This document shows positions 34,871 to 44,488 of a stretch of DNA of 64,000 nt, one piece after another. Positions within the stretch are counted from its first letter, which is position 1; each line of letters opens with the position of its first letter. The notes beneath the pieces are model-generated. The model ran no database searches. It was given only the letters and a program-made list of their open reading frames with translations, and was not told the origin of the DNA. The stretch comes from DATFVA01 sp963743325 (GTDB taxonomy: Bacteria > Bacteroidota > Ignavibacteria > Ignavibacteriales > Ignavibacteriaceae), in contig CAVUOZ010000005.1 in the NCBI GenBank assembly GCA_963743325.1, forward strand, positions 310,001 to 374,000, read 5' to 3'. Both the position numbers and the translations under genes were made by a program.

Positions 34871-35351
34871 CACTTTCAAATTCACAGAAGAAAATATTCA
34901 AAAAATTGACGGAATACTGAAAAGGTATCCTCTTAAACAACCGGCTGTCATGCCTGTTCTGTTTCTTGCCCAGGAACAAAATGGATTTATATCTAATGAA
35001 GTAATGAAAGAGGTTGCCGAAACTCTTGAAATGACTCCGGAAGAAGTGCTAGGTGTTGTCACTTTTTATACTATGTACCACCAGAAACAGATGGGCAAAT
35101 ATCATGTACAGGTTTGTACAAATGTAAGCTGTATGCTCCGCGGGGGATATGAGCTTTATGAAAAGGTGAAAGAAAAACTCGGTATTGATAATATGCAGGT
35201 TACAGATGATAAAATATTTTCCCTTGAAGAAGTTGAATGTATGGGCTCCTGCGGCACTGCTCCCATGATCGCTGTCAATGAAGATTATTATGAAAATCTT
35301 ACCAAGGAAAAAGTTGTGGAAATTTTGGATTCATTAAAGAATAAGAATTAA
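34866..35351 (+). CDS. nuoE: NADH-quinone oxidoreductase subunit E
   Basis: 161 residues. The [2Fe-2S] cluster N1a ligands are in VCTNVSCMLRGG (about 80-91) and VECMGSCGTAPM (about 121-132). It begins MTTFKFTEENIQKIDGILKRYP, a normal NuoE start, so the protein is intact. Its start codon lies inside the right arm of the inverted repeat around the IVP-like remnant, and no ribosome site precedes it, so translation may be weak or coupled by RNA structure. nuoF starts immediately after its stop codon. Confidence 0.95.
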   Translation: MTTFKFTEENIQKIDGILKRYPLKQPAVMPVLFLAQEQNGFISNEVMKEVAETLEMTPEEVLGVVTFYTMYHQKQMGKYHVQVCTNVSCMLRGGYELYEKVKEKLGIDNMQVTDDKIFSLEEVECMGSCGTAPMIAVNEDYYENLTKEKVVEILDSLKNKN

Positions 35352-36674
35352 ATGGAAAAAATAGTTCTTCCCGATATAAAAGACCTTCACCTGATAGATG
35401 TTTATCTCCGGAACGGCGGATTCACTGCCATTAAAAAGGCTTTCAGCCAGACTCCTGATGATATTATCGCCCAGGTTAAAAAATCAGGGTTAAGAGGACG
35501 CGGGGGCGCTGCCTTTTCTGCCGGCTTAAAGTGGAGCTTTATGCCAAAGACGACAGACAAACCAAAATATTTATGTGTAAATGGCGATGAGAGTGAGCCG
35601 GGTTCATTTAAAGACAGGCAGATTTTTGAGTTTAATCCGTATCAGCTTATTGAAGGGATTTTGATCACCTCTTACGCCATAGGTGCCAGGATAACTTACA
35701 TATACATCCGCGGTGAATATCATAAATGGATAAAACTTATGCAGAAGGCTCTTGACGATGCTTATGCCAGAGGTTTTATCGGTGAAAGGATGAAAGAAAC
35801 TTTTGGTACTGATTTTTCCTGTGAGATTTATATTCATAAAGGTGCCGGAGCTTATATATGCGGGGAGGAATCTTCCCTGATGAACTCAATCGAAGGCAAG
35901 AGAGGTTACCCGAGAGTTAAGCCTCCGTTTCCGGCACAGTTTGGTTTATGGGGATGCCCTACTACTATCAATAATGTCGAGACAATTACGAATGTTCCTC
36001 CAATAATAAATAAAGGCTGGGAATGGTTTTCTAAAATCGGTGAACCAAAACATCCCGGAACTATATTGTACGGATTAAGCGGCCATATAAATAAACCCGG
36101 TATTTATGAACTTCCTTCGGGTACTCTGCTGACCGATTTGATTTACAATTACGGCGGAGGAATTCCCGGGAATAAAAAGGTTTTATGCGTAATTCCGGGC
36201 GGTTCCTCAATGCCTCCGATAAGAGGGGACCAGATTGAGGGAGTTAAGATGGACGCTGAATCACTTAAAACAGTGGGTTCTGCAATTGGTACTGCCGGCG
36301 TTATGGTAATGGATGAAGATACTGATCTGGTAAAAGTTCTGGCGAGGATAACTAAATTTTATTATCATGAAAGCTGCGGACAGTGCACCCCATGCCGAGA
36401 AGGGACAGGCTGGATGCTGAAAATTCTTAACAGAATACTACGAGGAGAAGGTTCGAAAAGCGATGTCGATTTACTGATCTCCGTGGCATGCAATATTGAA
36501 GGAAATACAATCTGTGCTCTCGGTGAAGCTGCCGCCTGGCCGGTTAAATACATGGTGCAAAGATTTAGAGATTATTTCGAAGCAAGAGTTAATGACACAG
36601 TAGAACTACCTGTTGCGAATAAAGTTCATTCAATGAGACGCACCGCGAATCCTGTGGCTGACATAAAACATTAA
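35352..36674 (+). CDS. nuoF: NADH-quinone oxidoreductase subunit F
   Basis: 440 residues. The NADH/FMN site is seen as GLRGRGGAAFSAGLKWS (about 46-62) and NGDESEPGSFKDR (about 77-89). Cluster N3 cysteines lie in ESCGQCTPCREGTGW (about 341-355) with a fourth in GNTICALGEAA (about 390). It is the NADH dehydrogenase module. A terminator follows at once, so nuoG to nuoN are not in this operon and would have to lie elsewhere. Confidence 0.96.
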   Translation: MEKIVLPDIKDLHLIDVYLRNGGFTAIKKAFSQTPDDIIAQVKKSGLRGRGGAAFSAGLKWSFMPKTTDKPKYLCVNGDESEPGSFKDRQIFEFNPYQLIEGILITSYAIGARITYIYIRGEYHKWIKLMQKALDDAYARGFIGERMKETFGTDFSCEIYIHKGAGAYICGEESSLMNSIEGKRGYPRVKPPFPAQFGLWGCPTTINNVETITNVPPIINKGWEWFSKIGEPKHPGTILYGLSGHINKPGIYELPSGTLLTDLIYNYGGGIPGNKKVLCVIPGGSSMPPIRGDQIEGVKMDAESLKTVGSAIGTAGVMVMDEDTDLVKVLARITKFYYHESCGQCTPCREGTGWMLKILNRILRGEGSKSDVDLLISVACNIEGNTICALGEAAAWPVKYMVQRFRDYFEARVNDTVELPVANKVHSMRRTANPVADIKH

Positions 36675-36693
36675 TTTTTTCTGATTATAAATG

Positions 36694-36727
36694 GAAAAGA
36701 CGGTCATTTGGCCGCCTTTTCATTTTT
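36694..36727. terminator. Terminator between nuoF and ferritin
   Basis: GAAAAGACGGTC (36694-36705) and GGCCGCCTTTTC (36710-36721) pair around ATTT with one A-C mismatch and one G-T pair. A T run follows on the plus strand and the A-rich left arm makes it usable for the convergent ferritin gene as well. Confidence 0.8.
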
Positions 36728-36746
36728 AAATTCAGAATAAGGCAAA

Positions 36747-37241
36747 TTAGTGTGCAGCTCTCATACCTAATTCTCTATCCAGAAAGAATAAACTATTCTT
36801 ATTGTCACCGATTAATTTGATTTTATCCAGAATATTCATAGCTGTTGCTTCTTCTTCAACCTGTTCCGTTACAAACCATTGAAAAAAGGTGTTTGTTGCG
36901 TGATCTTTTTCAGTGATAGTCAGTTCAACCAGTTTATCTATAGCTTCGGTTACTTTTTGTTCATGCTTCAGAGTTTCAGTAAAAACTTCAGTAGCATCTT
37001 TCCATTCACTTTTTGGTGCGTCAATTTTAGCCAGGTTTATTCTCCCATTTCTCTGGTTTATATAGCCAAAAATTTTCATCGCATGCCCGTATTCTTCTCC
37101 TGACTGAACTTTCATCCATTGAGCAAATCCGTTAAGATTTACCGATTCAAAATATGCAGCCATAGCCAGGTATAAATATGAAGAAGATAATTCTAAATTC
37201 ATTTGTGCATTTAAAGCTTTCTGGATTTTATCTTTTAACAT
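36747..37241 (-). CDS. ftnA: Bacterial non-heme ferritin
   Basis: 164 residues. The ferroxidase ligands match FtnA position by position: E17, E50, H53, E94, Q127 and E130, with site-C residues E49 and E126 also present. It stores iron as a 24-subunit shell in the cytoplasm. It stands alone on the minus strand. Its position next to the iron-sulfur-rich nuo genes may be coincidental. The ATG at 37241 is preceded by GAGGGATTA. Confidence 0.95.
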   Translation of the reverse strand: MLKDKIQKALNAQMNLELSSSYLYLAMAAYFESVNLNGFAQWMKVQSGEEYGHAMKIFGYINQRNGRINLAKIDAPKSEWKDATEVFTETLKHEQKVTEAIDKLVELTITEKDHATNTFFQWFVTEQVEEEATAMNILDKIKLIGDNKNSLFFLDRELGMRAAH

Positions 37242-37324
37242 AATAATCCCTCAGTATTTATTAGTTTAATTTGAAATTGAAATATAAATGTAAGAAATAA
37301 AGAAATGACAACAAATTTTAATAT

Positions 37325-38767
37325 TTAATTCCCTTTATACTTGGAAAGTCCGCCCCCGTAAGTAGCAATCCATTTATAATTATTCTGATCAATTGCAACC
37401 CCGAATATCCGGTTTGAGGAAATGCGGGAATTTGAGGTTAAATATGTATGCCATGCTCCATTTTCATATTTTGTCAATCCATTATCGAAATTCCCAAACC
37501 AGATTAAATTATCCGTCTGGACAGCTATTCCCGATACATCTTCACTGGGGATTATCGGGAATGAAGTCCATTGTGTTCCATCAAACACAGCAGTTCCGCC
37601 TGGTGCTGATTTACCCATTGAATTAAAACTAACCCAGACAGTGGAGCCGTTGATAATGTCAATGTCTGTGACTTTATTACTTTCAGGCAGATTGGAATTT
37701 GCAGAATTGTACACAGTCCAGTTAATATCATCAAATTTTACTACCCCGCCTCCGGCTGTTCCGATCCACTTATTGTTATTATCATCAATTTTAATAGAAC
37801 TCACATTATTTACGGGCAAACCTGAATTATTAATATCATAAACTATCCAGTCTGTACCATCGAAATAGCAAAGTCCGAGGTTAGTTCCCACCCACATACT
37901 GCTTTCATTTATCTTAAGTCCGCAATAAATATAATTCGACGGCAAACCTGACCGGGTATCTAAAATTTCGAAATTTCCGTTTTTGTATATTATAAGTCCG
38001 TCCGTTGTGCACACCCATATTTCAGTGCCAAAAGCAGAAATTGAGTTGACATTGCCGCCCGGGTAGGAAGAATTTCCGGGATTATATATGACCCAGTTCT
38101 GATCATCGAACTTAGTAAGATTGTAAGAATCAACAATCCACTTACTCCCGTTTTGGTCAATAACTATCCCGCTGATATAATCTGCAGGAATGTCTGAATT
38201 CGACATCCTGTAATTGACAAAAATGCTTGTATCCTCTAATGCGCCATAAACTCTGGTTGTACGGTCTGTTTTTACGACAGTTCTAAAATGCCAATCCCAG
38301 TATCCTGTTTTCTTAAGTACAACATTATATGTATCCGGGAGGACTTTGCTGAATTCAAAGGGGGTAATTTTGCCTGTTGTTGTATCATTAAAGATTATTG
38401 ATGCACCCTGGGGAGACGAATCAACATTCAGATAACCTTTCATCGTTGGATTAATTGTATAATCGAGGAAAACAGAGGATAATGAGTCCTTCTTAATATC
38501 TACGATTTCAGATGAATCCTTATATAAATTTAATTTAGTTGTCAGTTTATAAGTTCCGCCGTCAAGATAGGGAACAGTATCCGGTGTAAGAAAACCTGTA
38601 TTTTTATTATTTAGATATATTTTTGCTCCTGCTGGTTTGGAATCAACAAAGAGTTTTCCTGAGTTTTCCGGAACAGATTCAGGGGGGCTTGTTGAAACTT
38701 CCTTACTGCAGGAACTGAAAATAAGTGTTATTAAAATTATAATGGTTAAAGTACTTCTGATTATCAT
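37325..38767 (-). CDS. Lipoprotein with PEGA domains and a beta-propeller
   Basis: 480 residues from ATG 38767, chosen because it places a lipoprotein signal (MIIRSTLTIIILITLIFSSCSK, lipobox FSSC) at the N terminus and has GGAA upstream; an in-frame start at 38809 would overlap the preceding gene. Two PEGA domains (about 38-105, GKLFVDSKPAGAKIYLNNKNTG, and about 108-165, GYLNVDSSPQGASIIFNDTTTG) precede a propeller of repeated units with a IKIDDNNNKWIGTAGGGVVKFD pattern, like the two-component-regulator propeller family. The protein is likely outer-membrane anchored and binds a surface ligand. It is the last gene of a three-gene operon. Confidence 0.78.
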   Translation of the reverse strand: MIIRSTLTIIILITLIFSSCSKEVSTSPPESVPENSGKLFVDSKPAGAKIYLNNKNTGFLTPDTVPYLDGGTYKLTTKLNLYKDSSEIVDIKKDSLSSVFLDYTINPTMKGYLNVDSSPQGASIIFNDTTTGKITPFEFSKVLPDTYNVVLKKTGYWDWHFRTVVKTDRTTRVYGALEDTSIFVNYRMSNSDIPADYISGIVIDQNGSKWIVDSYNLTKFDDQNWVIYNPGNSSYPGGNVNSISAFGTEIWVCTTDGLIIYKNGNFEILDTRSGLPSNYIYCGLKINESSMWVGTNLGLCYFDGTDWIVYDINNSGLPVNNVSSIKIDDNNNKWIGTAGGGVVKFDDINWTVYNSANSNLPESNKVTDIDIINGSTVWVSFNSMGKSAPGGTAVFDGTQWTSFPIIPSEDVSGIAVQTDNLIWFGNFDNGLTKYENGAWHTYLTSNSRISSNRIFGVAIDQNNYKWIATYGGGLSKYKGN

Positions 38768-38783
38768 TAAATATATTTCCGTA

Positions 38784-39755
38784 TTAAGGATTTGCCGGTA
38801 TATAACCAAATGAACTGATATAATCTGAGGCTATCTTTGAGCCTCTTTTTTGTTTTATGTACGATCCGAATATTCCAAGTCCTCCGTTAACATTTGTATA
38901 GTCAGTCTCATCTAATCTGATCGTGTAATCATCAAGGTAACCATTCGTGCTTGAATAATATTTTGAAAGATTCTCATCAAATACCAGAAGTTCAAGTATA
39001 CCCGTGTAAATTTTATAGTGAGATTTATCAGGATCTCCTGCAGATATTTGATGGAATACCGAATCTAAAGAACTATTTTGAAAACTCACGGTTGTATTTC
39101 TAGTCGGTGATGGATAAACCGGTTCATTATTCTCATATTTTTCCGGTACTAATACCTGGTGTCTATCTTCCACTCCGTTAACCAATTTAGAATAAATAAG
39201 TACATATCTTGGCAAATACCAGCCAAGAGATGAACCCTGGTACCAGCTGAAAGAAAAATAATCATTGGTCAATGACGGGATTCTGAAAGCATTTGTATCA
39301 CTGGTATCAACGTTAGTATAGTTCCATTCGACTGCTTCCGGTAATGTAGTAGCAGCTTTCAATCTTTTACCATCAGGTAGTACAGCCTCAATTTCAAGTG
39401 CAGCACTGTTACCCGGCACAAAGTCTTTAAGATAAAAGAAATGAAATGGTCCGTTATATCTGGAAGTATCAATCCTTGATATGCTGCTGTCTTTCATGAA
39501 ATAAACATTATCTCCGGCCCAGATTCTTATATAGGCATCTTTTAAAAACGGATCATCAGTATTTGCATAAGGATCATAACCATCCACATTATAACTTTTT
39601 GATATTGTCGCAGTCTGTACAGAAGTATCTCCGCGGATTACGCAGGTTAATATATACTTCTGCTGGAATTCTCCTTTAGGACTGAAATTTTCCTCGCAGG
39701 AATAATTGATCAATATACTGATTATTAAAAATAACAGACCGATTTTCTGTTTCAT
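38784..39755 (-). CDS. DUF4249 lipoprotein
   Basis: 323 residues. Lipoprotein signal MKQKIGLLFLIISILINYSCEE (lipobox NYSC), then KYILTCVIRGDTSVQTATISKSY, the DUF4249 opening, and a beta-rich body. DUF4249 proteins are normally encoded beside TonB receptors in Bacteroidota and probably act as surface partners. Here the receptor gene overlaps by four bases (ATGA), so they are co-translated. Confidence 0.8.
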   Translation of the reverse strand: MKQKIGLLFLIISILINYSCEENFSPKGEFQQKYILTCVIRGDTSVQTATISKSYNVDGYDPYANTDDPFLKDAYIRIWAGDNVYFMKDSSISRIDTSRYNGPFHFFYLKDFVPGNSAALEIEAVLPDGKRLKAATTLPEAVEWNYTNVDTSDTNAFRIPSLTNDYFSFSWYQGSSLGWYLPRYVLIYSKLVNGVEDRHQVLVPEKYENNEPVYPSPTRNTTVSFQNSSLDSVFHQISAGDPDKSHYKIYTGILELLVFDENLSKYYSSTNGYLDDYTIRLDETDYTNVNGGLGIFGSYIKQKRGSKIASDYISSFGYIPANP

Positions 39756-41983
39756 ATTTCAACTCTGATTAAAGCAGTAGGTAATATGGGAAGCATATTT
39801 ACACGTTTTCCTGTATCTCTTTCAAAGTAAAATATATTTTCCCGGTCATATACATTTATTACATTAACACTGATTTCTATTTTTGTAATACTAATATTAA
39901 ATTTCTTCGTAAGCCCGACATCAAGCCTGTGATATGTAGGAAGGCGTCCGAGATTTGGATCACCAAGCAGAGTATAAGGGATATAATTTCCATAAAATCC
40001 GCCGTAGCCGTACAGGTCATTTAAATATAATTTATCATAATATCCGACTATTTGTGTAAAAGGTAATCCTGAATGGAAGAACCAGCTAATACTGGCTTCC
40101 CAGCCGGCTCCGAAATTAACTATTACGTTTGAATTAATTGCATTTCTCGAATCATATCTCGGGTAGGAAATCCATCCGTTTATATTTCTGTAGGCCCAGC
40201 TTAAAGAATATGAAGTTGTGAATTGAAAATACCGGTGAGAATATTTGAACATAAATTCTGCACCATAAGCCTCTCCACTAGCCTGCACAAGGTCCGGGTC
40301 ATGATCATCTGCTTTATCCGGATTCAGCTCAACAGTGCGTTTTAAATCCTTATAATAAACTTCTGTATTAAATGAAATCCCGTCCGGCAATCTCAACTCC
40401 AGGCCGGTTACATAATGAATTGCTTCGGGAACAGATGAATATTTCGGCACAATAGACCACGGTTCAAATAAAGATATTATTTCATTCTCATTTGTTAATG
40501 TAATAAGTTCCTGGGTATATATACCCCAGGCACCCTTCAGAATGAGCCAGGGGAACACTGCGTATGTTAAATTAATACGCGGTTCCAGAACAGGGGCATG
40601 CTGTGTTGTAAGTGAAAGTAAATTAATTCTCGTACCTATATCTGCTCCAAAACTTTCAAACCGCAAAAACCTGTACTTACCGTATAAGCTAAAATGGAGT
40701 GCCTGCTGTGCCAGAGCAGATTTGTTTCCCTGCAAATTCTCAAAGTTGTAGTCTGTCTTAACCGACTTCAATTCATATCCAACTCTGATTTCATCACGGC
40801 TGTCATATACATTTGTAAAATCCGCTGCGAGGGTAATGTCTCTTATTGAATTTGTCCTTTCTTTGGCATCACTGAGTTTCGGAGATATTGCCCCGTCAAA
40901 TGAACTTACTGAAAAATTTACTTCTGAATAAATTGGCACATCCTGCCATGCCTGGAACCAGTAAAATCCGTACAAATTATTTGTCCAGCTGTAATCGGCC
41001 TTAGTGGGATCGTCATTTATCAGGCCGTCGTGGCTGTTAAATCCCTGTACCGAAAATTTGGTAAGACTTTTTGTATCAGAAGTTGCGTAATTTAATTTAG
41101 CTGAAATATCGTAAAAAGTGAAAGGAGCATCTTTATAATTGACAAATCGTTTCAGTACATTGTCAAATAAACTTTTCCTGCCGGTTACTATAAACGAACC
41201 GCCGGGAATAGGACCCTCAACTGCAGCCTTTGCTGTAAGAAATCCTACACTTGCATTACCGCTGTAACGGTTTTTATTGCCGTCTTTAGTTATCATATTT
41301 AAGACCGAGGACAACCTGCCTCCATATTCAGCAGTAAATCCGCCTTTATAAAACTCTAATGCATTGATCATTTCGGGATCAATAATACTGAATAAACCCA
41401 GTGCATGAAAAGGATTATAAAGCGGGATCCCATTCAGCAGAACCAGGTTTTGATCGCTTGCACCCCCACGGACATAGTAACGGGCCGAAACATCACCGGT
41501 TGTTTGTACACCCGGAAGAAATTGAAGGGAACGGAAAATATCGGTCTCGACACCTTTAGGCAGCATCTCTAATTCTCTTATACTCAATTTCTGTAACCCC
41601 AGATCAGTTTCATTGACGTGATGTTTTTTTTCACCAATCTTTTCTATTTCCTGCAGCTTTATCGTGCTTTCGGCAAGAGGAATATTTACCTGGACAACTT
41701 CATTTGGCTTGATAAAAATGTTAATATATTTCGAAACATAACCTACATAAGAAACTCTTATATCATATTGTTTATTAGCAGGAATACCCGTTATTGTAAA
41801 GCTTCCCCTTAGATCTGTAGATGCTCCGAAAGAGGTTCCTTCAATAAGAATATTTGAATACGGAAGGACCTCACCTGAAAGAGAGTCTGTCACAAATCCA
41901 CGCAAGGTACCGGTTTGTTGAGCAAAAGTCGAAAAGCTTATTATTAATAAGATGAGCAGTAACGGTAAAGCTTTGATTTTCAT
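39752..41983 (-). CDS. TonB-dependent receptor with carboxypeptidase-regulatory domain
   Basis: 743 residues from ATG 41983 (signal MKIKALPLLLILLIISFSTFAQQ); an in-frame ATG at 42022 would add 13 residues before the signal peptide. Domains: carboxypeptidase-regulatory beta sandwich (about 25-105, GTLRGFVTDSLSGEVLPYSNILIEGT), plug (about 130-230, FRSLQFLPGVQTTGDVSARYYVRGGASDQNLVLLNGIPLYNPFHALG) and barrel to the C terminus. The substrate is unknown. It heads the operon with DUF4249 and PEGA lipoproteins, so the three probably make one surface uptake or sensing unit. Confidence 0.88.
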   Translation of the reverse strand: MKIKALPLLLILLIISFSTFAQQTGTLRGFVTDSLSGEVLPYSNILIEGTSFGASTDLRGSFTITGIPANKQYDIRVSYVGYVSKYINIFIKPNEVVQVNIPLAESTIKLQEIEKIGEKKHHVNETDLGLQKLSIRELEMLPKGVETDIFRSLQFLPGVQTTGDVSARYYVRGGASDQNLVLLNGIPLYNPFHALGLFSIIDPEMINALEFYKGGFTAEYGGRLSSVLNMITKDGNKNRYSGNASVGFLTAKAAVEGPIPGGSFIVTGRKSLFDNVLKRFVNYKDAPFTFYDISAKLNYATSDTKSLTKFSVQGFNSHDGLINDDPTKADYSWTNNLYGFYWFQAWQDVPIYSEVNFSVSSFDGAISPKLSDAKERTNSIRDITLAADFTNVYDSRDEIRVGYELKSVKTDYNFENLQGNKSALAQQALHFSLYGKYRFLRFESFGADIGTRINLLSLTTQHAPVLEPRINLTYAVFPWLILKGAWGIYTQELITLTNENEIISLFEPWSIVPKYSSVPEAIHYVTGLELRLPDGISFNTEVYYKDLKRTVELNPDKADDHDPDLVQASGEAYGAEFMFKYSHRYFQFTTSYSLSWAYRNINGWISYPRYDSRNAINSNVIVNFGAGWEASISWFFHSGLPFTQIVGYYDKLYLNDLYGYGGFYGNYIPYTLLGDPNLGRLPTYHRLDVGLTKKFNISITKIEISVNVINVYDRENIFYFERDTGKRVNMLPILPTALIRVEI

Positions 41984-42227
41984 CTGGTATTTTCCGGAAA
42001 GAATCAGGTAAACAGGATTCAACTCATAATTTGTGAAACGGAGTGAAAGTTTATTTACTAACGTGAATACTCAAAATATCCCGTTTTACTCCATAAATTG
42101 TGAAGCAAAATTAAATTAAATCGTTCTTTATAACAAGTTAATTTAGATTTCCGGATCAGCATAAATAAACACATTGAATTTACGCTCTAATCGCCAATTC
42201 CACTTATTTCTTACCTTTTTATTAGGT

Positions 42228-42249
42228 ATGCAAATATTTATATTTGCAT
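42228..42249. promoter_or_regulatory. Perfect 22-bp palindrome before uvrD
   Basis: Arms ATGCAAATAT (42228-42237) and ATATTTGCAT (42240-42249) enclose TT. The palindrome ends 21 bases before the preferred start codon, so it would overlap the 5' end of the mRNA or the promoter. It differs from the lexA palindrome at 61727-61746. Confidence 0.6.
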
Positions 42250-42270
42250 CTTAAAAATCAGAATGGAAGT

Positions 42271-44454
42271 ATGGTAAACCTAAAAGAATTAAATAAAGAC
42301 CAAAAGTCAGCAGTCGAATATATCGACGGTCCGCAGATGATTGTTGCCGGTGCGGGATCGGGAAAAACCAAAGTATTGACATATAAAATCGCGTACCTTA
42401 TAGATAAAGGATATCCTCCTGATTCTATACTTGCTCTTACATTTACAAATAAAGCCGCTGATGAAATGAAGGAAAGAATACGCGAACTTATAGGCACCAA
42501 GGCGGATTCACTCTGGATGGGAACTTTTCATTCCATCTTTGCTAAGATTCTGAGAATAGAATCCAGGCATATCAATTATGAAATCAATTTTTCAATTTAC
42601 GATGCTGAGGATTCACTTTCTCTGGTTCAGAACATTATTTCCAATATGAATATTGAACTGGATTCCGTAACCCCCAATTCTGTCCGTCATAGAATCAGTT
42701 ATATGAAAAACCATATGGTTATGCCTGCCGAGTTCAGGAAAAAACATAAGGGAGAATTCATAGAAGAGAAAATTGCTGATATTTATGATGAGTACCAGAA
42801 GAGGCTTGTTGCTAACAATTCTATGGATTTTGAAGATCTGCTCCTGATGCCGATCGAAATGTTCAATTCAAACCAGAAGATTTTGGCGAAATACAAAAAG
42901 AAATTTGATTATATCCTTGTTGATGAATTCCAGGATACTAATAAAGCACAATATGAACTCATTAAACTTCTCGTTACAAAAGATGGCAAGATTTCGGTTG
43001 TGGGAGATGATGCCCAGAGTATCTATAGCTGGCGCGGAGCAAACCTTGGTAATATGATTGATTTCCAAAAGGATTTTCCTAAGCATAAAATATTTAAACT
43101 TGAGCAGAATTATCGCTCAACAAAAACCATTCTTGCTGCTGCGGACTCAGTCATAAAAAATAATAAAGAGCAGCTTATTAAAACTTTGTGGACCGAAAAT
43201 AACGATGGTGAGCTTCTGACCTTAGTTAAATGTGCTGACGAGAAAGATGAAGCATTTCAGATAGCAAAATATATTAAGCATGAAATTTCAAAAAAGAAGT
43301 TATCACTTAAGGACTTTGGGATTTTATACAGGACAAATGCACAATCCCGTGCGCTTGAAGATATATTCAGGCGGGAAAAAATACCTTACACAATAGTCGG
43401 CGGGATAGAATTTTACAAAAGGAAAGAAGTAAAAGATTTAGTTGCATATCTCAGGGTTATTGCAAATCAGGAAGACGAAGAAAGTTTATTAAGGATAATG
43501 AATTTCCCGCAAAGAGGTATCGGCAGTACTACAATAAAGAGGATGATAGCATTTGCCCGTAAGCATGACATTTCGCTGTTTGAAACTATGACAAGGGTAT
43601 TTGAAGTTATTGATATCAAAGAAAGGATTCAGAAAAACGTAAAAGGATTTAAAGTGCTTCTTGACAAATACATCGAGCTGAAGGATAAATTATCTGTCGG
43701 TGAGTTATCCCGCGCACTTGTTGATGATCTTGGCATTCTCAGAATGTTCAAAGAAGAAAATACTCCTGAATCCATTTCAAGACTGGAAAACATAAATGAG
43801 CTTCTCTCTGCTTTAAGTGATTTTTCAAACTCCAATGACGATGCAAAACTTGAAGATTATCTTGAAGATGTTTCTTTAATTTCAGATATAGATATGTATG
43901 AGGATGAAAAGAATGTCGTTACAATGATGACAATTCATAGTGCTAAAGGACTGGAATTTCCCATTGTTTTTGTGAGCGGCTGTGAAGAGGATATTTTCCC
44001 GCTCTCAAACCGTTTCAGTACGGAAGCTACTGTTGAAGAGGAGAGAAGGTTATTTTATGTAGCGGTTACCAGGGCAAAGCAAAAAGTTTACATTTCACAC
44101 GCAAGAAGCCGCTACCGTTTTGGCGAAGTTGCATACCAGAGCAGATCAAGATTTATTGATGAGCTTGCACCGTCAACATTTACAGAGGTTAACGGCGGAA
44201 TCGGAAGGAAATCTTCAAACCGTAAATCTAAAAAAGAAATGTACTATGAATATTTTGAGAATGTTGATTACGAAGATTTTAACCAGGATAACAGATCATT
44301 GAGACCCGGAAGCAAAGTTATGCACGATAAATTCGGATTAGGAAGAGTTACTCAGGTAACGGGTTCAGGTGATATGCAGAAAGCGACGGTAATATTCGAA
44401 GGAAATAATGTTAAACAGCTTATGCTGAAGTTTGCGAAATTAAAAGTTTTATAG
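42271..44454 (+). CDS. UvrD/PcrA-type DNA helicase
   Basis: 727 residues from ATG 42271, preceded by GGAAG; an in-frame TTG at 42244 is possible but lies inside the palindrome. Superfamily 1 motifs: Walker A AGAGSGKT, motif Ia TFTNKAADEMKERI, motif II ILVDEFQDTN, motif III VVGDDAQSIYSWRGA, motif IV QNYRST, motif V TIHSAKGLEFPIVFVSG and motif VI VAVTRAKQKVYIS. The C-terminal Tudor-like region (KVMHDKFGLGRVTQV) is like PcrA. It unwinds DNA 3' to 5' in nucleotide excision and mismatch repair. The phosphofructokinase gene follows 34 bases later. Confidence 0.93.
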   Translation: MVNLKELNKDQKSAVEYIDGPQMIVAGAGSGKTKVLTYKIAYLIDKGYPPDSILALTFTNKAADEMKERIRELIGTKADSLWMGTFHSIFAKILRIESRHINYEINFSIYDAEDSLSLVQNIISNMNIELDSVTPNSVRHRISYMKNHMVMPAEFRKKHKGEFIEEKIADIYDEYQKRLVANNSMDFEDLLLMPIEMFNSNQKILAKYKKKFDYILVDEFQDTNKAQYELIKLLVTKDGKISVVGDDAQSIYSWRGANLGNMIDFQKDFPKHKIFKLEQNYRSTKTILAAADSVIKNNKEQLIKTLWTENNDGELLTLVKCADEKDEAFQIAKYIKHEISKKKLSLKDFGILYRTNAQSRALEDIFRREKIPYTIVGGIEFYKRKEVKDLVAYLRVIANQEDEESLLRIMNFPQRGIGSTTIKRMIAFARKHDISLFETMTRVFEVIDIKERIQKNVKGFKVLLDKYIELKDKLSVGELSRALVDDLGILRMFKEENTPESISRLENINELLSALSDFSNSNDDAKLEDYLEDVSLISDIDMYEDEKNVVTMMTIHSAKGLEFPIVFVSGCEEDIFPLSNRFSTEATVEEERRLFYVAVTRAKQKVYISHARSRYRFGEVAYQSRSRFIDELAPSTFTEVNGGIGRKSSNRKSKKEMYYEYFENVDYEDFNQDNRSLRPGSKVMHDKFGLGRVTQVTGSGDMQKATVIFEGNNVKQLMLKFAKLKVL

Positions 44455-44488
44455 TACTCAGACGAAGATTGAAAAGGAGAAGGAAAGG

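Noticed and set aside
37325..38809. Start of the PEGA lipoprotein at 38809
   Set aside because: It would overlap the DUF4249 gene and place 14 extra residues before an otherwise perfect lipoprotein signal; ATG 38767 is better.
42244..42270. TTG start for the UvrD-like helicase
   Set aside because: It lies inside the 22-bp palindrome with no ribosome site, while ATG 42271 begins a normal PcrA-type N terminus.
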